The notes under the pieces: model-generated
Database searches by the model: none
What the model was told of the DNA's origin: nothing
Seen by the model: only the letters and a program-made list of their open reading frames with translations
Made by a program: the position numbers and the translations under genes
Shown: piece by piece, positions 1-7,090 of the stretch
How positions within the stretch are numbered: position 1 is the first letter of the stretch
How the letters are laid out: every line of letters begins with the position of its first letter
NCBI GenBank assembly: GCA_964581505.1
Contig: CAZOOR010000036.1
Coordinates: 1 to 26,567, forward strand
Length of the DNA stretch: 26,567 bases
Direction: 5' to 3'
Origin: CAZOOR01 sp964581505
GTDB lineage: Bacteria > Bacteroidota > Ignavibacteria > Kapaibacteriales > UBA2268

Positions 1-56
1 TACAAATTAAATAATTCTTATCTTTTAATAAAATTCTAAATACAAATCTAATAGAA

Positions 57-222
57 CGAAACGTAGTGAAGTGAAGAATCCAGAAAGCAGCAGCAAAGTT
101 GCCTATTTTTCCTCTCCTTGTTCAAGGAGAGGTGGCAAAGCGAAGCTTTGACGGAGAGGTGCGTTTTGCATCGACCCCCTCGCCCTTTGGGAGCGTGCTG
201 GGGTGAGGGTCGGCTGTTCTAT
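57..222. repeat. Palindromic interspersed-repeat-like element
   Basis: The stretch contains a perfect 9-bp hairpin CCTCTCCTT/AAGGAGAGG with a 4-nt loop (111-132). It is followed by a 6-bp hairpin CAAAGC/GCTTTG (136-150) and then a larger imperfect stem CGACCC.../...GGGTCG (about 172-222). It is more GC-rich than its surroundings. Nested palindromes of this composition are typical of non-coding dispersed repeats in FCB genomes. There is no second copy in this window, so the dispersed nature is inferred. Confidence 0.5.
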
Positions 223-335
223 TCAAAACAATTTAAAAACCGTTTTCTTGTAGCAATATCTCAATCCCATTATATTGCAAACGAGTGTTCACTCACTCCG
301 CGTTCTTTGTTAAATAATAGCAATATGTAGCAGAA

Positions 336-384
336 ATGTAGAAAGTGTAGAAAAGTGTAGAAAAGTGTAGAAAAGTGTAGAAAA
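336..384. repeat. 10-bp direct tandem repeat (GTGTAGAAAA)n
   Basis: Four perfect units of GTGTAGAAAA lie at 345-354, 355-364, 365-374 and 375-384. A degenerate 9-bp unit, ATGTAGAAA, precedes them at 336-344. A further exact unit stands alone at 499-508. The period is close to one helical turn, so the units would face the same side of the DNA. Function is unknown. Confidence 0.85.
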
Positions 385-631
385 TGAGCAAACTGCATAA
401 ATCTCATAACACATTGTAACTATAACTATTTACACCAAATTTAATTATTATTGTGTTTCTTACGCCATCGTAGTAAAAAATTACTAATCAATAGAAAAGT
501 GTAGAAAAATTTACTACCCATATTATAATTAACCGCAAACCTCAGGGGGCGATTATAAATAATAATTTCTGTTTTTGAATATCATTATTTTCCTGTAATT
601 TTGAATGATTTGAAAAATAAAGGAATAGATT

Positions 632-1234
632 ATGGCTAATGTTTTTGAATATATGGGTTACAAACCTGTGATTGACGAATCGGCTTTCATTCATCAGAAC
701 GCAAACGTAATCGGTAATGTCGTTATCGGAAAAGATGTGTATATCGGACCGGGCGCCGCAATACGAGGCGATATTGGCGAAATCATTATCGAAGATGGTG
801 CTAATGTGCAGGAGAATTGCGTTATTCATATGTTCCCGGGTATGACAGTCCGTCTCGAAAAAGATGCTCATATTGGACACGGTGCAATAATCCACGGTGC
901 AAGCATCGGTCGTAATGTACTTGTCGGTATGGGTGCCGTGCTTATGGACGAAGCTTATGTAGGAGAAAATTCTATCATTGGTGCCTTATGTTTTGTACCT
1001 GCCGGTATGCAAATACCTGCAAACAAAGTTGTTGTCGGCAATCCCGCAAAAATCGTCAAAGATGCTTCACCGGAAATGGTGCAATGGAAATACGAAGGTA
1101 CATTGCTCTATCAGGGTATTGCACGCGAAAGTTTGAAATCGCTAAAACCCTGTGAACCTTTACGCGAAGTACCTAAGGACAGAAAGAAACAAACTTCCGA
1201 TTACGAAATTTGGAGCAAGATAAAAGATAAGTAA
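632..1234 (+). CDS. Gamma-carbonic-anhydrase-like hexapeptide-repeat protein (PaaY/CaiE type)
   Basis: This 200-aa protein folds as a left-handed beta-helix: isoleucine/valine/glycine hexapeptide repeats run from about residue 15 to 130. The gamma-carbonic anhydrase metal site is visible as His66, His83 and His88, with the last two spaced as in Cam. The conserved Arg45, Asp47 and Gln60 are also present. The C-terminal part (about 140-200) is a helical extension as in PaaY and CaiE. Members act as zinc or iron carbonic anhydrases or as thioesterases, so the exact reaction cannot be read from sequence. The ATG at 632 follows an AAAGGA ribosome binding site. The stop is directly followed by the ATG of the DUF1648 gene, so the two are probably co-transcribed. 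Confidence 0.88.
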   Translation: MANVFEYMGYKPVIDESAFIHQNANVIGNVVIGKDVYIGPGAAIRGDIGEIIIEDGANVQENCVIHMFPGMTVRLEKDAHIGHGAIIHGASIGRNVLVGMGAVLMDEAYVGENSIIGALCFVPAGMQIPANKVVVGNPAKIVKDASPEMVQWKYEGTLLYQGIARESLKSLKPCEPLREVPKDRKKQTSDYEIWSKIKDK

Positions 1235-1738
1235 ATGGAACGTCCCAAAATTAAAATAATACCGGATAAAATTGATAAAGTCATTGATATTCTCAATGTG
1301 TTTATTCTTTTGTTTACTATTGCTTTGCCGATTTTCTATTTTTCCGATTTGCCTGCTCTCATTCCCAAGCATTTTAATATTGCAGGCATACCGGACAGTT
1401 TCGGAACTAAGAACATTATTATTATTCTGCCGATTATTAGCATATTTTTTTATATCGGCTTGACGTTATTAAGGCGGTTTCCGCATATTTTCAACTATCC
1501 CTCAGAAATAACGGAAGAGAATGCTATTAGCCAATACAGCATAGCTGCCAAAATGTTACGTTTTCTGCTCCTTATTCTTATTTCAGCATTTGCATATATT
1601 ACATTTGCTACAATTCAAACCGCCTTACACAATTCCAAGGGTCTCGGTTACTTTTTTATCCCTGTTTTCGTTTCTCTGTTAATACTTACTATCGTATATT
1701 TTATTATCCAATTTAAAAAAGTCGGAACCGGAAAATAA
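1235..1738 (+). CDS. DUF1648-type integral membrane protein
   Basis: This 167-aa protein has about four membrane segments: roughly 13-35, 62-82, 105-130 and 135-160. Between the first two lies the sequence LPALIPKHFNIAGIPDSFG. This matches the DUF1648 signature, in which an extracytoplasmic loop reads LP..IP.HFN..G.PD..G. DUF1648 occurs in SdpI-like immunity proteins and in sensor membrane proteins, but no function is assigned to this form. The ATG touches the stop codon of the preceding gene (TAAATG), implying translational coupling. There is no separate ribosome binding site. Confidence 0.72.
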   Translation: MERPKIKIIPDKIDKVIDILNVFILLFTIALPIFYFSDLPALIPKHFNIAGIPDSFGTKNIIIILPIISIFFYIGLTLLRRFPHIFNYPSEITEENAISQYSIAAKMLRFLLLILISAFAYITFATIQTALHNSKGLGYFFIPVFVSLLILTIVYFIIQFKKVGTGK

Positions 1739-1794
1739 ACAACAAATCAGATTACAGATATTATTTTAGTCAAATCTCATTTATAGTAAAATCG

Positions 1795-1802
1795 TATATT
1801 TG
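1795..1802 (+). promoter_or_regulatory. Possible Bacteroidota-type -7 element (TAnnTTTG) of the ars operon
   Basis: The octamer TATATTTG matches the Bacteroidota sigma-A -7 consensus TAnnTTTG and lies 85 nt before the ArsE-like start. The matching -33 TTTG is not clear; only TTTTAG is present around 1764-1769. It is the best promoter candidate in the 149-nt gap and is weak evidence on its own. Confidence 0.25.
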
Positions 1803-1887
1803 CGATGAACGATGAATGGGAATATCATAGGCAGTAGGTCATTTCCAAATCGCTCATTAATTATTTTAAATATACGGAAAAGTAATT

Positions 1888-2133
1888 ATGAACAGAACAA
1901 TAAAAATACTCGGTACCGGATGTCCGAAATGCAAGAAAGCATTAGATATTGTAAAGGAAGTTGTCAGCGAGAATAATATTGATGCTACTATTGAAAAGGT
2001 CGATGATATTATGGAGATTATCAAATATAATGTAATATCCACTCCGACCATTGTAATTGATGAAAAACTTATGATTGTCGGACGCGTACCCTCGAAGTCC
2101 GAATTAATTGAAATTCTAAGTGATAATAAATAA
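1888..2133 (+). CDS. ArsE-like small thioredoxin-fold protein (redox-active disulfide family)
   Basis: This 81-aa cytosolic protein starts with a beta strand followed by GTGCPKCKKA, so the redox pair is Cys12-x-x-Cys15. A cis-proline-type segment (ISTPTIVID, about residues 51-59) lies opposite, as in thioredoxin folds. Length and motif fit the MTH895/TM0996 family (small redox-active disulfide protein), to which ArsE of the arsEFG nitroaromatic-arsenical operon belongs. It has no signal peptide. It opens an operon with an ArsP-type permease, ArsF-like and ArsG-like proteins, so a role in delivering reducing power or binding a thiophilic metal or metalloid is likely. The substrate is not shown by the sequence. 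Confidence 0.82.
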   Translation: MNRTIKILGTGCPKCKKALDIVKEVVSENNIDATIEKVDDIMEIIKYNVISTPTIVIDEKLMIVGRVPSKSELIEILSDNK

Positions 2134-2189
2134 TTGTCGCTTTTCTATTGCTTTTACTCCTGTGTAAAGTAATAAGAATTAAACAAATT

Positions 2190-3167
2190 ATGTTTGAACT
2201 ATTGCAAAATATCGCCGATGGAATTGTATTCAACTTGCTTGGTCTGAATGCCGATAGCCATTTGGCAGAAGCATTGAATTTCTTTATCTATGATTCGCAG
2301 AAAATTTTTCTCTTACTTTTTGTTGTGATTTTTCTGATGGGTATTGTGAACAGTTATTTCCCTGTCGAAAAAGTAAGGAATTATTTGTCCCGAAATAAAT
2401 TATACGGATTTGAATATCTTTTGGCAAGTCTCTTCGGGGTAGTAACACCATTCTGTTCTTGCTCGTCAATTCCTTTGTTTATTGGGTTTGTCAAGGGTGG
2501 TATTCCGCTCGGGGTTACTTTTGCATTCTTGGTTACTTCACCTTTGGTTAATGAAGTAGCTATAGGTCTATTCATCGGTCTGTTCGGATTTACTACGACA
2601 GTAATTTATGTTGTCAGCGGAGTAGTGCTTGGCACAATATCGGGTGCGATTTTGCAAAAAATGAAATTGGAAAAACACTTAACTGATTGGGTAAAAGAAA
2701 TATTGGCAAGTGCCGAGAAAGAACAAGCGAAATTCATCGCTGAGAAACAGGCATTTGCTCAACGTCTTCCAATTATTTGGAACGAAGTTCTGAAAATCAT
2801 CAAGGGCGTTATGCCCTATGTATTGGTTGGCATTGCTATCGGCGGACTAATGCACGGATATATCCCGAAAGGATTTTTCGAACAATATATGAGTAAAGAT
2901 AATCTGCTTGCAGTGCCGATTTCTACAATTCTTGCAGTTCCTATGTATTCCAATGCTTCCGGCATATTACCGCTTGTACAGGTACTTGTAGCCAAGGGTA
3001 TTCCGCTCGGTACGGCAATAGCATTTATGATGGCTGTGGTGGGTTTATCTCTGCCCGAAGCAATGCTTTTGAAAAAAGTTATGAACATTAGATTAATCGG
3101 TATATTTTTCGGAGTAGTTACTCTCTGTATTATTATTTCCGGTTATATTTTTAATATTATTTTATAA
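2190..3167 (+). CDS. ArsP/DUF318-family permease
   Basis: This 325-aa protein has about eight to ten membrane segments in two repeats. Each half has a family core: TPFCSCSSIPLFIGF (Cys89, Cys91) in the first and VPMYSNASGILPLVQ in the second. Both are followed by the typical GIPLGVTFAFLVTSP or GIPLGTAIAFMMA segment. A charged cytosolic helix of about 45 residues (around 160-205) separates the halves. This is the ArsP_1 family (PF03773). Characterised members export trivalent organoarsenicals, and others are linked to other soft-metal resistances. I chose the ATG at 2190: a TTG start at 2148 would add 14 residues read from the intergenic gap. Confidence 0.85.
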   Translation: MFELLQNIADGIVFNLLGLNADSHLAEALNFFIYDSQKIFLLLFVVIFLMGIVNSYFPVEKVRNYLSRNKLYGFEYLLASLFGVVTPFCSCSSIPLFIGFVKGGIPLGVTFAFLVTSPLVNEVAIGLFIGLFGFTTTVIYVVSGVVLGTISGAILQKMKLEKHLTDWVKEILASAEKEQAKFIAEKQAFAQRLPIIWNEVLKIIKGVMPYVLVGIAIGGLMHGYIPKGFFEQYMSKDNLLAVPISTILAVPMYSNASGILPLVQVLVAKGIPLGTAIAFMMAVVGLSLPEAMLLKKVMNIRLIGIFFGVVTLCIIISGYIFNIIL

Positions 3168-3187
3168 ACTATTTTGCGAGATGAAAA

Positions 3188-3625
3188 ATGAGAAATTTCA
3201 AAATTATGGCGATTGTTGTATTTAGCTTGCTTGTGCTTGCTTGCAACGGGAATGCGAACGACAAAAAGTCCAAATCAAAATCGGAGAAAAACAGAATTGA
3301 GGTAATTGATTTCCACTCAACGCATAGGTGCGTTACTTGTAGAGCAATTGAGGCTAATACAAGATATACTCTTAATACGTATTTTGCCGAGCAAATGAAG
3401 AAAGGTATTATCACATTCCAAACCGTTAATGTTGATTTGGAAAAGAATTATAAGAAAGCCGAAAAGTTTGAAGCATCAGGTACTTCTTTATTTTTGAATG
3501 TGATTGTTAATGGAAAAGAAAACATTATCAACATTACTAAACTTGCTTTTGCAAAAGGTCGAGACCAAGAAGTCTTTGCAAAAGAATTGAAGAGAATTAT
3601 TGAAAAACAATTGAAAAAACTATAA
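3188..3625 (+). CDS. ArsF-like thioredoxin-fold lipoprotein
   Basis: This 145-aa protein begins with a lipoprotein signal (lipobox LVLAC, lipidated Cys19) and a Lys/Ser-rich linker. A thioredoxin-like domain follows with the motif DFHSTHRCVTCRAIE (Cys48 and Cys51). A second conserved segment, ASGTSLFLNVIVNG, lies at about residues 96-109. The F-H-x-T-x-R-C-x-T-C motif matches the family annotated as nitrophenyl nitroreductase subunit ArsF. The signal places it in the periplasm. It fits as an outer redox partner of the CcdA-like protein encoded next, whose ATG touches this stop codon. I see no flavin-binding motif, so a nitroreductase activity is not supported directly. Confidence 0.8.
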   Translation: MRNFKIMAIVVFSLLVLACNGNANDKKSKSKSEKNRIEVIDFHSTHRCVTCRAIEANTRYTLNTYFAEQMKKGIITFQTVNVDLEKNYKKAEKFEASGTSLFLNVIVNGKENIINITKLAFAKGRDQEVFAKELKRIIEKQLKKL

Positions 3626-4333
3626 ATGGAATTTTTGCAATCCATTATAGATAATAATAATGTCCCCTTACTGACTGCTTTTGTACTGGGGCTGATGACA
3701 GCGATTAGTCCTTGTCCATTAGCTACAAATATTACTGCAACTGCATATATAGCCAAGAATATAGCCGATAAGAAAAAAGTGCTGTTGAGTGGTATTATTT
3801 ATTCATTGGGTAGGGCTTTCAGCTACACTACAATAGGGATAATATTATATTTCGGTGCAAGTCAATTCCATATCGCTCGTTTCTTCAATCAGAACGGCGA
3901 GAAATATCTGGGACCTTTGCTCATTATTATTGGGCTAATGATGTTGAATGTCATACGTTTGAATTTTATCGCAAAGTCGAATTTTACTGAAAAATTTTCG
4001 GCTAAGTTTGAAAACAAGGGACTGCTCGGCTCTTTTGTGATTGGCGCAATATTTGCACTTGCATTCTGTCCATACAGCGGAGCGTTATATTTCGGTATGC
4101 TTATCCCGATTACTATTGCCGGCGCGGACGGATTATATTTGCCGCTCATTTTTGCTTTCGGCACAGGATTACCTGTTGTTTTGTTCACTTATCTATTGGC
4201 ATATACTGCCGCTAAGGTCGGTGCATTCTATAATCAGATAGGAAAATTAGAAAAAGCTATGCGATATATAACGGGAATTATATTTATTCTTGTCGGTCTC
4301 TACTATATTGCAATTTTCATTGGATTTATTTAG
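3626..4333 (+). CDS. ArsG-like membrane protein of the CcdA/DsbD-beta fold
   Basis: This 235-aa protein has six or seven membrane segments. It carries two symmetrical cysteine-proline motifs, SPCP (Cys30) in the first membrane segment and FCPY (Cys148) in the fourth. This is the arrangement of CcdA and the DsbD membrane domain, where the two cysteines form a disulfide that carries electrons across the membrane. The neighbours and the sequence TAISPCPLATNITATAYIA match ArsG, described as an efflux permease for aromatic amine arsenicals in the arsEFG operon. Whether it transports a substrate, electrons or both is open. Its ATG directly follows the ArsF-like stop. Confidence 0.82.
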   Translation: MEFLQSIIDNNNVPLLTAFVLGLMTAISPCPLATNITATAYIAKNIADKKKVLLSGIIYSLGRAFSYTTIGIILYFGASQFHIARFFNQNGEKYLGPLLIIIGLMMLNVIRLNFIAKSNFTEKFSAKFENKGLLGSFVIGAIFALAFCPYSGALYFGMLIPITIAGADGLYLPLIFAFGTGLPVVLFTYLLAYTAAKVGAFYNQIGKLEKAMRYITGIIFILVGLYYIAIFIGFI

Positions 4334-4356
4334 CAATAATCATTATTTTTATATAT

Positions 4357-4662
4357 ATGAAAGAGAGAATTGTGAATATGGAATATGACATAACAAGTGA
4401 GCAACTGGCACGCTTTGCCAAAGCACTTGGCCATCCGGTACGAATAGAAATAATGAAACATCTAATCAGATGTTCTTGTTGCTACACAGGCGATTTGGTC
4501 GAAATACTTCCGCTTGCTCAATCTACTGTTTCGCAGCATTTGAAAGAATTGAAAGATGCAGGACTTATCCAAGGGGAGATAGAGCCACCCAAAGTGAAGT
4601 ATTGCATCAACCAAATTAATTGGCAGAATGCAAGAAAATTGTTTGCGGAATTATTCAAGTGA
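4357..4662 (+). CDS. ArsR/SmtB-family repressor with N-terminal cysteine cluster
   Basis: This 101-aa winged-helix protein has a recognition helix region QSTVSQHLKELKDAGLI (about 55-71) and a beta wing around 72-85. Three cysteines (Cys39, Cys41, Cys42 in RCSCCYTGDL) sit at the start of the helix that precedes the helix-turn-helix. A fourth (Cys83) lies in the wing. These are candidate ligands for As(III) or another thiophilic ion, but they do not match the alpha-3 CVC box of E. coli ArsR exactly. An alternative ATG at 4378 follows an AAGAGAG ribosome-binding-like sequence and would remove seven residues. It probably represses this operon, being encoded within it 23 nt after the ArsG-like gene. 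Confidence 0.85.
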   Translation: MKERIVNMEYDITSEQLARFAKALGHPVRIEIMKHLIRCSCCYTGDLVEILPLAQSTVSQHLKELKDAGLIQGEIEPPKVKYCINQINWQNARKLFAELFK

Positions 4663-4669
4663 GTGTAGC

Positions 4670-5416
4670 GTGCAATTCGATTTATTAATATTCGGTATCT
4701 CATTTGTAGCGGCTTTCCTTTTTTCGCTTGGTGGGATTGGTGCCGCTATTATCTTAATACCAATTCTAATTTCGCTCGGAATACCTATTAACACGGCAAA
4801 GCCGGTCGGGCTTTTTACAAATATTGTCGGAATGCTCGGTGCAAGTATTAATAATATAAAAAATAAACGCTTGGACTTCCGACTTGGTATTCCCATAATA
4901 TTGTTTTCATTTATTTTTGCGATTGTCGGTGCTTATTTAACCAAATATATTCCAAGTAAAACTGTTCTATTTCTATTTGTAGGATTTTTACTGTTTTCGG
5001 GTTTTATATTCCTACTCAATAAAAAGAATGAACAGGAAGAATACCGCAAAGATACACCGTATTTTCCTTTATCATTAATTGGCGCTTTTGCCGGACTGCT
5101 CTCGGGACTGCTCGGTATCGGTGGCGGCGCTATTATTTCGCCTTTGCTTCTTATGCTCGGACTCAATCCCAAAAAATCCGCCGCAGTAACTGCTTTTGTC
5201 GTACCGTTTTCTTCATTAGCAGGTTTCATAACATATTGGATGATGGGAGCGGTAAATTGGCATATTATCTCTATCGCCGCAACGGCAGGTATTTTTGGCT
5301 CGACTACCGGTACTATATTTATGCAGAACAAACTAAACCCCCGAACGGTGAAGAAAATTCTTGCAATAATTCTTTTGATTATGGCTACTAAATTGATAAT
5401 TAGTAATATTTTGTGA
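4670..5416 (+). CDS. TSUP-family (TauE/SafE) membrane exporter
   Basis: This protein has about eight membrane segments and the two family repeats: GGIGAAIILIPILISLGIP in the first half and GIGGGAIISPLLLMLGLNP in the second. TSUP proteins move sulfite, sulfonates or related organosulfur anions. In metalloid loci their substrate is usually unknown. The frame is open back to an ATG at 4628, but those first residues lie inside the arsR coding sequence and would be hydrophilic and unlike the family. I therefore prefer the GTG at 4670, eight bases after the arsR stop; this gives a short N-terminus before the first helix. The gene is the last of the operon. Confidence 0.82.
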   Translation: MQFDLLIFGISFVAAFLFSLGGIGAAIILIPILISLGIPINTAKPVGLFTNIVGMLGASINNIKNKRLDFRLGIPIILFSFIFAIVGAYLTKYIPSKTVLFLFVGFLLFSGFIFLLNKKNEQEEYRKDTPYFPLSLIGAFAGLLSGLLGIGGGAIISPLLLMLGLNPKKSAAVTAFVVPFSSLAGFITYWMMGAVNWHIISIAATAGIFGSTTGTIFMQNKLNPRTVKKILAIILLIMATKLIISNIL

Positions 5417-5431
5417 TATATGATAAGAAAT

Positions 5432-5485
5432 AAAAATTGTAGTACTAACGACTACGAAAGAATAATGATAATTACTACAATTTTT
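5432..5485 (+). terminator. Long-stem hairpin after the ars-type operon
   Basis: A perfect 13-bp inverted repeat, AAAAATTGTAGTA (5432-5444) and TACTACAATTTTT (5473-5485), is separated by 28 nt. It starts 15 nt after the TSUP stop and ends in a T-run, so it is a plausible terminator. The long loop and AT-rich stem make it atypical. A run of eight C residues follows at 5512-5519. Confidence 0.5.
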
Positions 5486-5606
5486 TAATTGTTAGCACTA
5501 CACGTTAATTGCCCCCCCCTTAATTTTGTTTAAGTAATTCTTAAAAAGAGTTATTTACAGTAAATATTGCAAAATATGTTTTTCAATATATATAAGGAAG
5601 GTTTTT

Positions 5607-6092
5607 ATGTTCAGAAAAAAGTTTTTATTTTATTTAACGGCAATTGTACTTTTTTTGTCAATTATATTTTTTACCGCTTGCCAAATTGGTAATATTGTGT
5701 TACCTACTCGTAAATATGTAAAAGCAAGTATTGATTTTGCACCGGATTTATCTAATCCTTGTGCTTATCAAATGTTAAGTAATTATAATATTGAAAGTGT
5801 AGAAATATCAGTATATACTTTTAATAATAAATTAGAGCCAATTGATTGGGAGGAAGGTGCATTTCAAGAACCTAAAGTGAATAATGGTGAAATTCAAATA
5901 AAAATACCAGAAGAAGGTTTATTTGGTATTACAGCCAGAGTAAAAGGGAAATGTTTAAATTGTTGTAATAATAAATGTGATAATCAAAAGGGAAAACCGA
6001 TATTTATTGGTACCCAAAAGGAACATGGTGGTATTCGGTTTATTACAATACCAATAAAATTTAGAAAATGTCAATGTTGCAAATATTTGTAA
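5607..6092 (+). CDS. Cysteine-rich lipoprotein of unknown function
   Basis: I do not recognise this 161-aa protein. It has a strong lipoprotein signal (lipobox FTAC, lipidated Cys25). The next ~85 residues, predicted mostly beta, contain one cysteine (Cys52). Two cysteine clusters follow: CLNCCNNKC (Cys116, 119, 120, 124) and CQCC near the C-terminus (Cys155, 157, 158). These clusters could bind metal or form a disulfide knot. The ATG follows AAGGAAGG, a good ribosome binding site. The gene and its downstream neighbour are noticeably more AT-rich in codon choice than the ars-type genes, which suggests a different origin. The link to the metal operon upstream is positional only. Confidence 0.75.
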   Translation: MFRKKFLFYLTAIVLFLSIIFFTACQIGNIVLPTRKYVKASIDFAPDLSNPCAYQMLSNYNIESVEISVYTFNNKLEPIDWEEGAFQEPKVNNGEIQIKIPEEGLFGITARVKGKCLNCCNNKCDNQKGKPIFIGTQKEHGGIRFITIPIKFRKCQCCKYL

Positions 6093-6134
6093 GTAGTTTA
6101 ATTTAAAATTATTATTAATAAAATCGGAGAAAAA

Positions 6135-6923
6135 ATGAGTGAGAAGTTATTGTTAAAAATGTTTAGCATTGTTGCTTTTGTATTATTTATTTCTGCTTGC
6201 AACGATGTAAATAAGCCAGCAGATATAAATAAAAATAGAAGACATAATGATTTATTATCTGAGTTTTCTAATAAAATTAAATCTCAGGAGGATAAACTAT
6301 CAGGAATTATCGAAGCAAGATGTATGAAGATTAATACCGGTAATAGTATCAATTATTACCAAGTTTCAGCAGATATTTATAAGGTATTTGCTACAAATAA
6401 TAAAATTAATGTAGGCAAAGTAAAAATTAGTGATTTCGATATTAATACACCAGATACAAGCAATACGTATTTTTATGATTTCCCGTCAGCCGCAACCAAT
6501 ATCCCAAAATTTGGTTCTTTGGGTAGATTTTCAATTGAGGGTAATGAGAGCTTAGGTATTCCTGCCTTTGATACTTTATTGTATGTGCCATCTGAATTAG
6601 TAATTAATAATGCATTTACTGATGACCAATTAAGCAGAAACAAAGCTTTAACCTTAAAATGGAATAAAGAAAATAATAAAAATTTGGATTGTCATTTATT
6701 CTTAGCCTATCATGCAAAAAATGATACAAGTATCACATGGTATAAAAAAATTCCTGATACAGGTAATTTTACAATTGGAAAAGAAATATTGCAGCGATTT
6801 CCTCCAGGTGCAGAAATTGATTTTTTCTTATCAAGAGGTAACGGTTTTGTATTAAAAAAGAATAATAAAAAGTTTTTATTATTTGGTTATAGTTTTTGTT
6901 GGCTATTGTTGAAAATGATTTAA
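6135..6923 (+). CDS. Lipoprotein of unknown function
   Basis: This 262-aa protein has a lipoprotein signal (lipobox ISAC, lipidated Cys22). It has an Asn/Lys-rich helical stretch to about residue 55 and then a mainly beta region without a motif I recognise. The last ~18 residues (KKFLLFGYSFCWLLLKMI) are unusually hydrophobic for a lipoprotein end and may reflect a late frameshift or a degenerate tail. The ATG follows a GGAG ribosome binding site, 42 nt after the Cys-rich lipoprotein, so the two are probably one transcript. A strong hairpin terminator follows. Confidence 0.75.
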   Translation: MSEKLLLKMFSIVAFVLFISACNDVNKPADINKNRRHNDLLSEFSNKIKSQEDKLSGIIEARCMKINTGNSINYYQVSADIYKVFATNNKINVGKVKISDFDINTPDTSNTYFYDFPSAATNIPKFGSLGRFSIEGNESLGIPAFDTLLYVPSELVINNAFTDDQLSRNKALTLKWNKENNKNLDCHLFLAYHAKNDTSITWYKKIPDTGNFTIGKEILQRFPPGAEIDFFLSRGNGFVLKKNNKKFLLFGYSFCWLLLKMI

Positions 6924-6942
6924 TTATTTCATATAACGTATA

Positions 6943-6970
6943 AGCGGGCTGTTTTTTGCAGTCCGCTTTT
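6943..6970 (+). terminator. Rho-independent terminator (copy 1 of a duplicated module)
   Basis: The arms AGCGGGCTG (6943-6951) and CAGTCCGCT (6959-6967) form a 9-bp stem with one G-U pair, followed by a T-run. The 28 bases are identical to those at 8406-8433. It ends the two-lipoprotein unit. Confidence 0.88.
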
Positions 6971-7090
6971 ATTTTTATCTGTACAAAAAAAATAAGATAT
7001 ATTTACTTTCGTTTATTCAGACAACTGCTAATATTGATTAAGGACTTACACTGAAATAATATATAATCTCAACATTCAACGGAGTTCTAT

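Larger units (their letters stand above)
1..631. other. Non-coding region with repeats
   Basis: I see no credible gene in this stretch. It holds a palindromic interspersed-type repeat (about 57-220), a 10-bp tandem repeat (336-384) with a stray copy at 499-508, and a short inverted repeat TAGTAA/TTACTA at 471-486. The open frames here run through the palindromes and have no ribosome binding site or recognisable protein features. A Shine-Dalgarno-like AAAGGA lies just before the ATG at 632. Confidence 0.6.

Noticed and set aside
118..330. 70-aa open frame on the plus strand
   Set aside because: It runs through the palindromic repeat, has no ribosome binding site and no protein-like composition.
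542..895. 117-aa open frame on the minus strand
   Set aside because: It lies opposite the well-supported hexapeptide protein and reads as a shadow frame.
4628..4669. ATG start for the TSUP gene
   Set aside because: The added residues come from reading arsR in another frame and do not resemble a TSUP N-terminus; the GTG at 4670 fits better.
6860..6923. Late frameshift in the second AT-rich lipoprotein
   Set aside because: The hydrophobic tail is odd, but the alternative frames stop almost at once, so there is no positive evidence for a frameshift.
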